Origin: Cellvibrionaceae bacterium
Lineage (GTDB): Bacteria; Pseudomonadota; Gammaproteobacteria; Pseudomonadales; Cellvibrionaceae
Assembly: GCA_025800435.1 (NCBI GenBank)
Contig: JAOXRV010000009.1
Location: 1 to 12,528, forward strand
Direction: 5' to 3'
Length of the DNA: 12,528 nt
The translations under genes were made by a program, and so were the position numbers. The notes beneath the pieces are model-generated. The model was given only the letters and a program-made list of their open reading frames with translations. It was not told the DNA's origin and did no database searches. Below, piece after piece: positions 1 through 7,165 of the stretch (within the stretch, counting starts at the first letter, position 1; each line of letters opens with the position of its first letter).

Positions 1-372
1 CTGCAACTTAAGAAGTGATTGTGACAGTCCAGTGACGCTAAGGTGACAGGCTGCTCAACTGACAGCGGATACTGGCCTTTTAATACTCTTATAAGCTTTG
101 TTTGAGCTACCAAGACCCCCTTTATCGCTTAAAAAACACTACGGCTGTCGATATTAAATTAGTAACTGTAGGTATAAGTGGCTTCGATGCCGAGACTTGT
201 GGTGGTGGAGGACGCTACAGCGGGGCAGATTATAAAAGTGCCCTTATAACAGGAACGCCGTGACGAGATTTTGGAAGTTTTTTAAAACAAAGGTGAGCTT
301 TACTGACACCATATTTAGGCATTTGTAGCAGTTTTGTCATAAATCACTGTTGTAGTATTGGCGTTAAAAAAG
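1..372. other. Non-coding region upstream of the GGDEF gene
   Basis: No convincing reading frame is present on either strand. The stretch is more AT-rich than the genes that follow. It contains three phased GTGAC repeats at 21-47 (annotated separately as a Pho box). Several TTATAA hexamers occur at 89-94, 230-235 and 244-249, any of which could be part of a -10 element. One isolated Pho-like 11-mer lies at 334-344, just before the GGDEF gene. I see no rho-independent terminator. The left-pointing Pho box suggests that a leftward gene begins beyond the window edge, making this a divergent intergenic region; that is inference. Confidence 0.6.
17..49 (-). promoter_or_regulatory. Candidate Pho box (three 11-bp direct repeats)
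   Basis: Read on the minus strand, this is three consecutive 11-mers: CTGTCACCTTA, GCGTCACTGGA, CTGTCACAATC. The PhoB consensus half-site is CTGTCAT followed by 4 bases, repeated every 11 bp. Here the 7-base cores are CTGTCAC, GCGTCAC and CTGTCAC in exact 11-bp phase. The orientation would serve a gene transcribed to the left, outside the window. Another OmpR-family regulator with TGTCA-like half-sites is the main alternative. Confidence 0.55.
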
Positions 373-1317
373 ATGACGGACACTATGGGCACCCAAATTA
401 AAAATCACCTCGGCAAGCTGGTTTTTGTACTGTTGCTGCTGAATATCCAGCTGCTGCTGACCCTATCGGCGGCCGAGCCCAAGGCCTGGGCCGAGATCGA
501 CTGGCTCGATATTGTCGGCGAGGGCGGCGCGGTGTGGCTGTGTCTGGTCTGGTTGGTACTGCTGCTGGCGGCGCGCCCGGACGGCCCGGTTACCCAGTTG
601 TTGTTTTGGGGCTTTAGCTGTTTTTTGCTGGCCACTGGCCAGGATCTGTTGGATGAAGTGCTGCGCATGCCGGCCACCGTGGTCTGGAAGCAGTGGGTTG
701 AATCCATTCCCATGCCTATCGGCATGGCTTTGATGAGCGCCGGCCTGTATCAGTGGTACCGCGAGCAACAGGTGCTTAACCGCCAGTTGCTAAAGCGCGA
801 GCGGGGCCTGCGCGACCACCGTTGTATGGACCGGGTGACCGGCCTTGGCAATGCCGATTACCTGCGTCGCCAGTTGGCGCTGGAGATTCAACAGGGCCGT
901 GAGCAGCAGCTGCCCACCGCCTTGTTGATGTTGGATATCGACGATTTTCGTGGGCTTAATCGGCGCCTGGGCATGGCCGAAGGGGATCGCCTACTGGGTG
1001 AGCTGACCGAGTTGCTGCTGCTGAATTTGCGCCGTCGGGACCTGCTCTGCCGCTATGCGGGCGACCGCTTTGCGATAGTGCTGCCGGCCACCTGCCAGTC
1101 GATGGCCGAGTTGATGGCCGAGCAGCTCGAAGATGTGTGCAAACACTTTGCCTTTCGCGCCCGCCACAGCGACCAGGCCCAGTTTCACACCGTGAGTATC
1201 GGCCTGGCGGTAGACGGTATCGAAGCCTGTGCCGGCGACCCGGCCGAGGCCCTGATCGAGCGCGCCAATTACCGCTTGGCCAAAGCCAAAGATTCTCGCT
1301 GGGAGCAGGTGGCTTGA
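373..1317 (+). CDS. Membrane protein with degenerate GGDEF domain
   Basis: A 314-residue inner-membrane protein with four hydrophobic segments at about residues 16-34, 47-67, 73-90 and 112-128. A charged linker (130-150) and a C-terminal cytoplasmic GGDEF domain (about 153-314) follow. GGDEF proteins normally make cyclic di-GMP from two GTP. Here the signature motif is AGDRF (residues 229-233, nt 1057-1071) instead of GG[D/E]EF, so the fourth position, normally Glu, is Arg. The metal-binding Asp188, the guanine-binding positions Asn196 and Asp205, and the RxxD inhibitory site (Arg220-Asp223) are all kept. It is therefore more likely a c-di-GMP receptor or weak enzyme than a normal cyclase. 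No strong Shine-Dalgarno is seen. ATG 373 is chosen, but TTG 358 and ATG 385 are possible. It overlaps the AraC gene downstream by one base. Confidence 0.85.
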   Translation: MTDTMGTQIKNHLGKLVFVLLLLNIQLLLTLSAAEPKAWAEIDWLDIVGEGGAVWLCLVWLVLLLAARPDGPVTQLLFWGFSCFLLATGQDLLDEVLRMPATVVWKQWVESIPMPIGMALMSAGLYQWYREQQVLNRQLLKRERGLRDHRCMDRVTGLGNADYLRRQLALEIQQGREQQLPTALLMLDIDDFRGLNRRLGMAEGDRLLGELTELLLLNLRRRDLLCRYAGDRFAIVLPATCQSMAELMAEQLEDVCKHFAFRARHSDQAQFHTVSIGLAVDGIEACAGDPAEALIERANYRLAKAKDSRWEQVA

Positions 1318-2312
1318 TGAGATTTAGCAGCCAAGAAAAGTTTATTCTGGCCCAAGAGCAGCTGCTTGGCCTATTGGAGCTGACCGAGAGCCGAGGTCTG
1401 CACCCGGATAAGCTGCTGCGTGGCAGCGGCCTGTTCAGCCAGGATCTGCAAGCGGGCCAGATCCCGGCCAGTGCCGCACAATTGCAGCGCTTGTTTGACA
1501 ACGCCGAGCGTTTGCTGCCCAAAGATTGCAGTTTTTTGTTTGGCCAGTATCTGTTGCCCGGGGCCCAGGCGGAGCTGAGCCGGGCCCTGTTGGCGGCCCC
1601 CAATGCTGGCGAGGCGCTGAGTTTACTGGCCGAGTATAGCAGCCTGGTGATGCCCCTCAATGAGCTGTCGCTGCACTATGATCAGCGCGATTGCTTTATT
1701 CAGCTGCACAGTTTTAACGGCGATGACTACGGCCAGCGCTTTGCCCTGGAAGCGGCCATGGCGGCGATTGTGTCCCTGTGCCGCTGGCTTGGCGGGGCGC
1801 CTTTGCAGTGGCGTTTTCTGCTGGCCCATGAGCGCCCCAAATACGTTGAACAGTACCAGGTGCACCTGGGCGGTGAGCTGAATTTTAACACCCATATCAA
1901 TGCCCTGGTGTTGAGCCGAGCCCAGTTGACCCAGGTGTGGCCTCGGGGCTCGGTGGCGCGCTTGCAGGCGGCGCGGGCCCAGCTTGAGCGGCTGGCGGTA
2001 CCCCAAAGCCTGGCCGCCTGGGCCTATTGGCAGCTGCGCCAACGGCTGCAACAGCCGCCGAGCTTAGAGCAGTTGGCCGAGCAACAAGGGGTCAGTGTGG
2101 CCACCTTAAAGCGCAAGCTCAAGGCCCAGGGTTGCAGCTACCAGCAGCTGTTGGACAATGCCCGCCGCCACCTGGCGATTTACCATCTGCGCAGTGGCGC
2201 CCTCGGGGTCGAGCAGTTGGCCGCCAAGTTGCACTACCACGATAAGCACAATTTTAAGCGTTCGTTTAAGCGCTGGACCGGTCTTACCCCCGCCGCCTAT
2301 TGCGAAGCTTAG
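1317..2312 (+). CDS. AraC-family transcriptional regulator (OruR/ArgR-like)
   Basis: A 331-residue regulator. The N-terminal two thirds (about 10-220) resemble the arabinose-binding-like domain (Pfam Arabinose_bd) of the OruR subgroup. Residues 247-331 form the AraC double helix-turn-helix: the first helix pair lies around SLEQLAEQQGVSVATLKRKL, and the second runs through LGVEQLAAKLHYHDKHNFKR, ending in the family-typical F-KRWTGLTPAAY. The ATG shares its A with the TGA stop of the GGDEF gene (TGATG at 1315-1319), so the two are almost certainly translated from one mRNA and coupled. The natural ligand and target genes cannot be read from the sequence. The neighbour suggests a link to membrane or c-di-GMP signalling. 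A nearby target, or self-regulation, is possible but unproven. Confidence 0.9.
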   Translation: MRFSSQEKFILAQEQLLGLLELTESRGLHPDKLLRGSGLFSQDLQAGQIPASAAQLQRLFDNAERLLPKDCSFLFGQYLLPGAQAELSRALLAAPNAGEALSLLAEYSSLVMPLNELSLHYDQRDCFIQLHSFNGDDYGQRFALEAAMAAIVSLCRWLGGAPLQWRFLLAHERPKYVEQYQVHLGGELNFNTHINALVLSRAQLTQVWPRGSVARLQAARAQLERLAVPQSLAAWAYWQLRQRLQQPPSLEQLAEQQGVSVATLKRKLKAQGCSYQQLLDNARRHLAIYHLRSGALGVEQLAAKLHYHDKHNFKRSFKRWTGLTPAAYCEA

Positions 2313-2352
2313 GGGCAACGCTAAAATAAGCTCATAGCCGTGAGAGATAACT

Positions 2353-4401
2353 ATGAGCGATAACCCCCTTTTACAGGACGCCGTCCTGCCGCTGTTTTCA
2401 AAAATTAAACCCGAGCATATCGTGCCCGCAGTCGATACCCTGCTGGCCGAGGCCAGGGCCGAACTGGCCAGCCAGTTAGCCGGGCTGGATGAGATTAGCT
2501 ACGCCAGCCTGGTGGCGCCGATCGAAGCCCGGGGCGACCGCATCAACAAGGCCTGGTCGCCGGTCAGCCATATGCACTCGGTGGTCAATAGCGATGAGCT
2601 GCGGGCCGCTTACAGTGCCTGTATTGGCAAGCTCAGCGATTACAGTACCGAGTTCGGGCAAAACACCGAGCTGTACCGCGCCTACCAGCAGCTGGCCGCC
2701 AGCGAGGGTTTTAAGCAATTAAGCCAGGCCCAGCAGCAAGCGGTGGAAAACGCTATACGCGATTTTACCCTGGCCGGTGTGGGCCTAAATGACGGCGACA
2801 AAGCCGAGTTTGCGCGGATTAATTCGCGCTTGTCCGAGCTTTCTACCCAGTTTGCCAACAATGTGATGGATGCCACCCAAGGCTGGTATAAACATATCGC
2901 CGATGCCGCCGAGTTGGATGGCCTGCCCCAGAGCCAGCTCGATAATGCCCGGGCCCTGGCCCAACAAAAAGGCCTGGGTGGCTTTGTTATTAGCCTGGAT
3001 ATCCCGTCCTACCTGCCGTTGATGCAATATGCCCACAAGCGCGAGCTGCGCGAGGAGTGTTACCGGGCCTACGTCAGCCGCGCCAGTGCCCAGAGTTTGC
3101 GTATCGATAGCACGGCGGGCCCCTGGGACAATAGCCCCTTGATCGACGAGATTCTGGCCCTGCGCGCCCAACTGGCCAAACTGCTGGGCTTTAACAACTA
3201 CGCCGAGCGCTCAATTGCCACCAAAATGGTGGCGAAAACTGGCGAAATTACTGAATTTTTGCGAGAGTTGGCGACCAAAAGCCGTAACTTCGCCGAGGCT
3301 GACCTGGCTGAGCTTGAGGCCTTTGCCCACGCCGATGGCCACAGCGGCGAGCTGGCCGCCTGGGATCTGGCCTACTTTAGCGAGAAGCTGAAACAGGCCA
3401 AATACAATATCTCCCAGGAGGAGCTGCGCCAGTATTTTCCCGCCCCCAAGGTGATCGCCGGTCTATTTGGTATTGTAAAAACCCTATTTGGGGTAGATAT
3501 CAAAGCCGAGCGAGGCGCCGATAGCTGGCACCCGGATGTGCAGTTTTTTCGGCTGGAGCGGGATGGCGAGTTAATTGCCCACTGCTATCTCGACCTCTAC
3601 GCCCGCGATAAAAAGCGCGGCGGCGCCTGGATGGATGAATGCCGGGTGCGGCGTCAGACCGATGCAGGGCTACAATTGCCGGTGGCCTATCTGGTGTGTA
3701 ACTTTACCCCGCCGCTGGATGGCAAGCCCTCGCTGCTGAGCCATGATGAGGTCACCACTTTATTTCACGAGTTTGGTCACGGCCTGCACCATATGTTGAC
3801 TGGGGTTGATGTGGCGGCGGTGAGCGGCATTAATGGTGTGCCCGGGGATGCGGTGCAGCTGCCCAGCCAGTTTTTGGAAAACTGGTGCTGGCAGAGCGAA
3901 GCGATTCCACTGATCAGCGGCCATTACCAAAGCGGCGAACCGCTGCCGGAGGCGATGCTGGAAAAATTGCTGGCGGCCAAAAATTATCAGGCCGGCATGC
4001 AAATGTTGCGGCAAATTGAATTTGCCCTGTTCGATTTTTTACTGCACCTAAACTACGACCCCGCCTCGCCACAGGAGCCGCAAGCGGTGTTGGATGAGGT
4101 GCGCAAACAAGTGGCAGTGGTGATACCCCCGGCCTTTAATAAATTTCAAAACAGCTTTAGCCATATTTTTGCCGGTGGCTATGCGGCCGGTTATTACAGC
4201 TATAAATGGGCCGAGGTATTGTCTGCCGATGCGTTTGAAAAATTTGAGCAAGATGGCATCTTTAATGCTGCTACCGGGCAGAGTTTTTTGCAAAACATTT
4301 TACAAATGGGCGGCTCGGTTGATATTGCTGAGTTGTTTACACGCTTTCGCGGCCGCGCGCCCAAACTCGATGCGCTGCTGCGCCACAATGGCATGGCCTA
4401 G
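2353..4401 (+). CDS. prlC: Oligopeptidase A (M3 family zinc metallopeptidase)
   Basis: A 682-residue cytosolic peptidase that degrades short peptides, including signal-peptide fragments; the E. coli protein is about 680 residues. The zinc motif HEFGH is at residues 472-476 (nt 3766-3780), with Glu473 as the expected catalytic residue. The substrate-loop motif HIFAGGYAAGYYSYKW is near residues 605-620. The block with the third zinc ligand usually reads VPWDAVELPSQ. Here it reads VPGDAVQLPSQ (residues 496-506), so the ligand position is Gln502 and the conserved Trp is Gly498. The rest of the domain is well conserved, with no frameshift or stop. This may lower activity, reflect lineage drift, or be a sequence error. 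The ATG follows a GAGAG Shine-Dalgarno at 2342-2346. The gene starts 40 bases after the AraC gene, and yheV follows at 8 bases. Confidence 0.95.
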   Translation: MSDNPLLQDAVLPLFSKIKPEHIVPAVDTLLAEARAELASQLAGLDEISYASLVAPIEARGDRINKAWSPVSHMHSVVNSDELRAAYSACIGKLSDYSTEFGQNTELYRAYQQLAASEGFKQLSQAQQQAVENAIRDFTLAGVGLNDGDKAEFARINSRLSELSTQFANNVMDATQGWYKHIADAAELDGLPQSQLDNARALAQQKGLGGFVISLDIPSYLPLMQYAHKRELREECYRAYVSRASAQSLRIDSTAGPWDNSPLIDEILALRAQLAKLLGFNNYAERSIATKMVAKTGEITEFLRELATKSRNFAEADLAELEAFAHADGHSGELAAWDLAYFSEKLKQAKYNISQEELRQYFPAPKVIAGLFGIVKTLFGVDIKAERGADSWHPDVQFFRLERDGELIAHCYLDLYARDKKRGGAWMDECRVRRQTDAGLQLPVAYLVCNFTPPLDGKPSLLSHDEVTTLFHEFGHGLHHMLTGVDVAAVSGINGVPGDAVQLPSQFLENWCWQSEAIPLISGHYQSGEPLPEAMLEKLLAAKNYQAGMQMLRQIEFALFDFLLHLNYDPASPQEPQAVLDEVRKQVAVVIPPAFNKFQNSFSHIFAGGYAAGYYSYKWAEVLSADAFEKFEQDGIFNAATGQSFLQNILQMGGSVDIAELFTRFRGRAPKLDALLRHNGMA

Positions 4402-4409
4402 GAACGATT

Positions 4410-4646
4410 ATGGCATTTACTAAAAAGCGCCGCTTTATTGCCGGCGCCGTCTGTCCCAAGTGCTCGGCTATGGATAAAATTGTAGTCTACAGCGAACAAG
4501 ATCAGGATTGGCGCGAGTGTGTGGCCTGCGGTTATCAAGAAAAAATGCACTTTAAACCCAAGCCGAAAGAGTTAGAAACCCGGGTCAATACGCCTGATGA
4601 GGTTAAAAAGGAACAGCTGCAGGTGTTACAGTTTCCGCCGAAATAA
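4410..4646 (+). CDS. yheV: YheV family putative zinc-ribbon protein
   Basis: A 78-residue soluble protein with a basic N-terminus (KKRR) and two Cys pairs, CPKC (residues 15-18) and CVAC (37-40), spaced as a zinc ribbon. This matches the YheV family (Pfam DUF2387), small proteins of unknown biochemical role found across gammaproteobacteria. The C-terminal third is charged and probably flexible. AGGAA at 4400-4404 overlaps the prlC stop and lies 5 bases ahead of the ATG, so translation with prlC from one transcript is very likely. It ends only 7 bases before the stop codon of the convergent gene on the other strand, leaving no room for a separate terminator. Confidence 0.88.
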   Translation: MAFTKKRRFIAGAVCPKCSAMDKIVVYSEQDQDWRECVACGYQEKMHFKPKPKELETRVNTPDEVKKEQLQVLQFPPK

Positions 4647-4653
4647 ATAGCAC

Positions 4654-5304
4654 TTAGCCGTCCAATGACAGGCGCACAGGCTGCTGTGGGGTTTCGCCCT
4701 GTTCGCGCATCTGCTGTTGCCGTTGTTTTTTGGCGGCCACATAACGCAGCAGGGATTCTTTGCGGAATAGGGCGTTTTGGCTGATTAGCATCTCCACCGA
4801 ATAGTGTACCGCTACATCCAGTTCATTGGCGAGTTTCTCGCCAATTAAAAAGTGCATTACTACATTGGCTTCGGTGTTATCGACACTGGCCAGGGGCACA
4901 CCAGTATTACCGAGAAAGCGATCGTTCACTTCTTCAATTAAACGATGGGCCAGGTAGGCCGCATCCATCAGTTTGAGTAAGCCTTTGTGTTCGGCGGTAA
5001 TATCCAGTGGCTGTAAAAAATAGCTGACGGCGATATTGATAAACGCTTCCAGTTCGCGCTCAACACCGGCGGCGATGGCAATGCGCCGAAAGTCATCAAG
5101 CAGAATGGGGACTTGCTGAATATAGGCCTCAACAAACTGATGCAGCTGCTCGACCGGGTCGCCAGCTTGAATGCCGATGCCGGGGTGTAAGCTACCCGCC
5201 CGCTGGGCCAAAAAACGACGCAGGCTCAAATCTTCAACACCTTCGTTACAGGCATTGTCGATCAGCTGGCGCAACTGGCTCAGTGGAACAAATTCTTCGG
5301 TCAT
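4654..5304 (-). CDS. Conserved hypothetical all-helical protein
   Basis: A 216-residue soluble protein that I do not recognise. It has no signal peptide, membrane segment, metal-binding Cys/His cluster or nucleotide-binding loop. It is acidic and predicted almost entirely alpha-helical: an N-terminal SQLRQLIDNA helix, a central helical bundle (about residues 45-130) and an ANELDVAVHYSVEML helix near 160-175. The C-terminal tail is basic and Gln-rich (AAKKQRQQQMREQ). Codon use resembles its neighbours, and no other long frame competes, so it is a real gene. It converges on yheV with a 7-base gap. The 208 bases upstream (5305-5512) separate it from the MATE gene and hold no ORF; its own promoter is probably there. 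The Shine-Dalgarno is weak (GTAAGCG just before the ATG). Confidence 0.75.
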   Translation of the reverse strand: MTEEFVPLSQLRQLIDNACNEGVEDLSLRRFLAQRAGSLHPGIGIQAGDPVEQLHQFVEAYIQQVPILLDDFRRIAIAAGVERELEAFINIAVSYFLQPLDITAEHKGLLKLMDAAYLAHRLIEEVNDRFLGNTGVPLASVDNTEANVVMHFLIGEKLANELDVAVHYSVEMLISQNALFRKESLLRYVAAKKQRQQQMREQGETPQQPVRLSLDG

Positions 5305-5512
5305 CGCTTACTGCCCAAGGCCCCCAAGAGTATCGGCAAGGTCTATGCTACAAACCGCTAAGCTTTTATAGCAGCTTGAGTTATACACAGGTACGCTAGT
5401 CAAAAGTTGAGCTATAAACATAGTCGCTAATTTAGTGAAAGCAAAGATGCTGGATCAAATTGTGGTGATCAATCCAGTCAGCGTTATTAATTATAGACAA
5501 AGCTGGCCCCGA

Positions 5513-6829
5513 TTAAGCCTTTAAGCCCCAGCCGCGCTGGTGATGGCGAAAGAACTGCAGGCCCAAAAATAACCCCCTGGCACCATTAAAGGCACAAAAG
5601 GCCAGCCATAGGCCGTGATTGCCAAGGGGTTGGCACAGCCACCAGAGTGGTAAAAATACCAGCGTGCAGGCCAGAATCATAGTGATTTGCATGTCGCGGC
5701 TTAAACCGGCCCCAATAAAAACCCCATCCAGGTAGTAGCAGCTGGCAGAGGCCAGGGGTAGGGCAATAACCCATAGGTAATAGCGGCGCACCGTATCATT
5801 TAGGCTCTGTTGATCGCTGAACAGGGCAATAAGCGGCTCTCGGGCAAGATAAAAGGCAACTACCAGCGCCGCGGCCACCAACAGCGACCACAGCCCGCTG
5901 GCTTTTAAGGCGAGGTAAAACTCATCGAGTTTAGCGCGGCCGTAGGCCCGCCCCGCCATGGCCTCGGTGGCGTGGGCAAAGCCATCCAGGGCGTAGGCAC
6001 ACAGATGCACCAGCTGTAATAAGATGGCGTTGGCGGCCAGTATATCCGCACCCTGGCGGGCGCCCATGGCGGTAAAAAAGCTCAAGGTGCCCAGCAGCAC
6101 CAGGGTGCGTACAAATAGATGGCGGTTTACCCGCAGCAGTTCAGCATAGGCCCGCCATTGCAGCAGCCCGCTAAGATTGGGCAGGCGCCGGCCCAACTGG
6201 CGCCAGACCAAATGCAGGCCCAGGGCTAAGCCGCATAGCTCGCCGCCCACACTGGCCCAGGCGGCGCCCCGGCTGGCCATATCCAAGCCGATGATAAACC
6301 AGTAATCCAGTGCGATATTGACGCCGTTAATCAGCAGCGCCAGATACAGAGGCACCCGGGTATTATGCAGGCCGATAAACCAGCCGATGATCGCATACAG
6401 CATTAAGCTGGCCGGTGCTGCCAGTAAGCGGATGCCGATGTACTCCTCGCTCAGCGGGCCGAGCTTGGTCTCGGCCTGCATTAACTCGACTGCGGCGGGT
6501 ATCAGCCAGGGCGACAGCAGCAGTAGCAGCAGGCCCAATAGCAGCGATAACAACAGCGCTTGCCCAAGTAATAAATTCAGCGCTTGAAACTGTTGTTGGC
6601 CGTAGCGGCGGGCTGCCAAACTGGTGGTGCCCATACGCAAAAAGCCCAGGCCCCAGAGCAAAAAATTCACCACCGAGGCGCCCAGTGCTACCGAGGCCAA
6701 ATAAATGGGGTCTTCCAAATGCCCAAGAATTGCCGTATCAACCAAGCCAAATAAGGGGATACTAATACCGCTGAGTAGCATCGGTATGGCCAGTTGAAAA
6801 ACCTGTTTGTGTGGAAGGCGTGTTTGCAT
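5513..6829 (-). CDS. dinF: MATE family efflux transporter, DinF subfamily
   Basis: A 438-residue inner-membrane protein with about 12 hydrophobic segments, the usual size for MATE cation/drug antiporters. The opening is typical of DinF: LAIPMLLSGISIPLFGLVDTAILGHL (residues 13 on, split here as LAIPMLLSGIS plus IPLFGLVDTAILGHL), with Pro16 and Asp31 in the first helix. DinF-type members export toxic compounds, bile salts or oxidants using proton or sodium gradients; the substrate here is unknown. The start is nearly fixed, because an in-frame stop lies 12 bases upstream of the ATG, yet no Shine-Dalgarno is visible (AACCAAATTTT precedes the ATG), suggesting weak or leaderless-like initiation. 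It is divergent from the cox operon across 477 bases. The assignment to the DinF branch rather than another MATE branch is by resemblance. Confidence 0.88.
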   Translation of the reverse strand: MQTRLPHKQVFQLAIPMLLSGISIPLFGLVDTAILGHLEDPIYLASVALGASVVNFLLWGLGFLRMGTTSLAARRYGQQQFQALNLLLGQALLLSLLLGLLLLLLSPWLIPAAVELMQAETKLGPLSEEYIGIRLLAAPASLMLYAIIGWFIGLHNTRVPLYLALLINGVNIALDYWFIIGLDMASRGAAWASVGGELCGLALGLHLVWRQLGRRLPNLSGLLQWRAYAELLRVNRHLFVRTLVLLGTLSFFTAMGARQGADILAANAILLQLVHLCAYALDGFAHATEAMAGRAYGRAKLDEFYLALKASGLWSLLVAAALVVAFYLAREPLIALFSDQQSLNDTVRRYYLWVIALPLASASCYYLDGVFIGAGLSRDMQITMILACTLVFLPLWWLCQPLGNHGLWLAFCAFNGARGLFLGLQFFRHHQRGWGLKA

Positions 6830-7009
6830 AAAATTTGGTTAACGGCGGTGAACGTAGAGTTACATGCAGTGAAAATTAAAAAATTAGTGGCGTTTAATAT
6901 AAAGTTTTTTCTATCGCAATTCGAGATTAAACGGCGTTTGCAAAGCAATTAATTAAATATCAATTATTGACTTTGGTCTTAAGCTGTGGCTTTCTTAACC
7001 CGCTGCAGT

Positions 7010-7026
7010 TGCGACAAATGGTCGCA
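7010..7026. promoter_or_regulatory. RegA/PrrA/RoxR-like operator palindrome
   Basis: TGCGAC and GTCGCA form a perfect inverted repeat around a 5-base spacer (AAATG). The GCGNC-spacer-GNCGC arrangement is the recognition pattern described for RegA/PrrA-type redox response regulators, whose pseudomonad homologue RoxR controls terminal oxidase genes. It lies about 281 bases before the coxB ATG and about 181 before the MATE ATG, so either or both could be targets. Binding is inferred from pattern and context only. Confidence 0.45.
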
Positions 7027-7083
7027 TAGCCTTGGTTCTACCTTCTGGAAACAGCTAGCTGATGTTTCATTGGAAGTTATGAA

Positions 7084-7119
7084 TTTCGATAAGACTGTGG
7101 TATCTCGAAACTTATCGAG
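7084..7119. repeat. Overlapping inverted repeats
   Basis: TCGATAAG (7086-7093) and CTTATCGA (7111-7118) are perfect 8-bp inverted repeats 17 bases apart. Inside the same stretch, TTTCGA (7084-7089) pairs with TCGAAA (7105-7110), and CTCGA (7104-7108) pairs with TCGAG (7115-7119). The three pairings exclude each other as RNA. As DNA they could be several operator half-sites just upstream of the likely cox promoter. No known regulator was recognised. Confidence 0.4.
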
Positions 7120-7165
7120 TTAACTGACAAACAGCGTTAATAAGAATAATTCAGCAAGTCAAAAA

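Noticed and set aside
59..65. CTGACAG as a fourth Pho half-site
   Set aside because: It is 16 bp from the nearest repeat, out of the 11-bp phase of the other three.
956..1660. 234-residue minus-strand open frame across the GGDEF/AraC junction
   Set aside because: It is composition-driven (rich in Arg, Pro and Ser), resembles no protein family, and lies opposite two well-supported genes.
5450..5477. CTGGAT...ATCCAG inverted repeat as terminator of the MATE gene
   Set aside because: The stem is only 6 bp with a 16-base loop, and no T-tract follows on the minus strand.
6688..6948. 86-residue minus-strand frame overlapping the MATE start
   Set aside because: It overlaps the conserved MATE N-terminus in another frame, and the part outside is AT-rich low-complexity translation.
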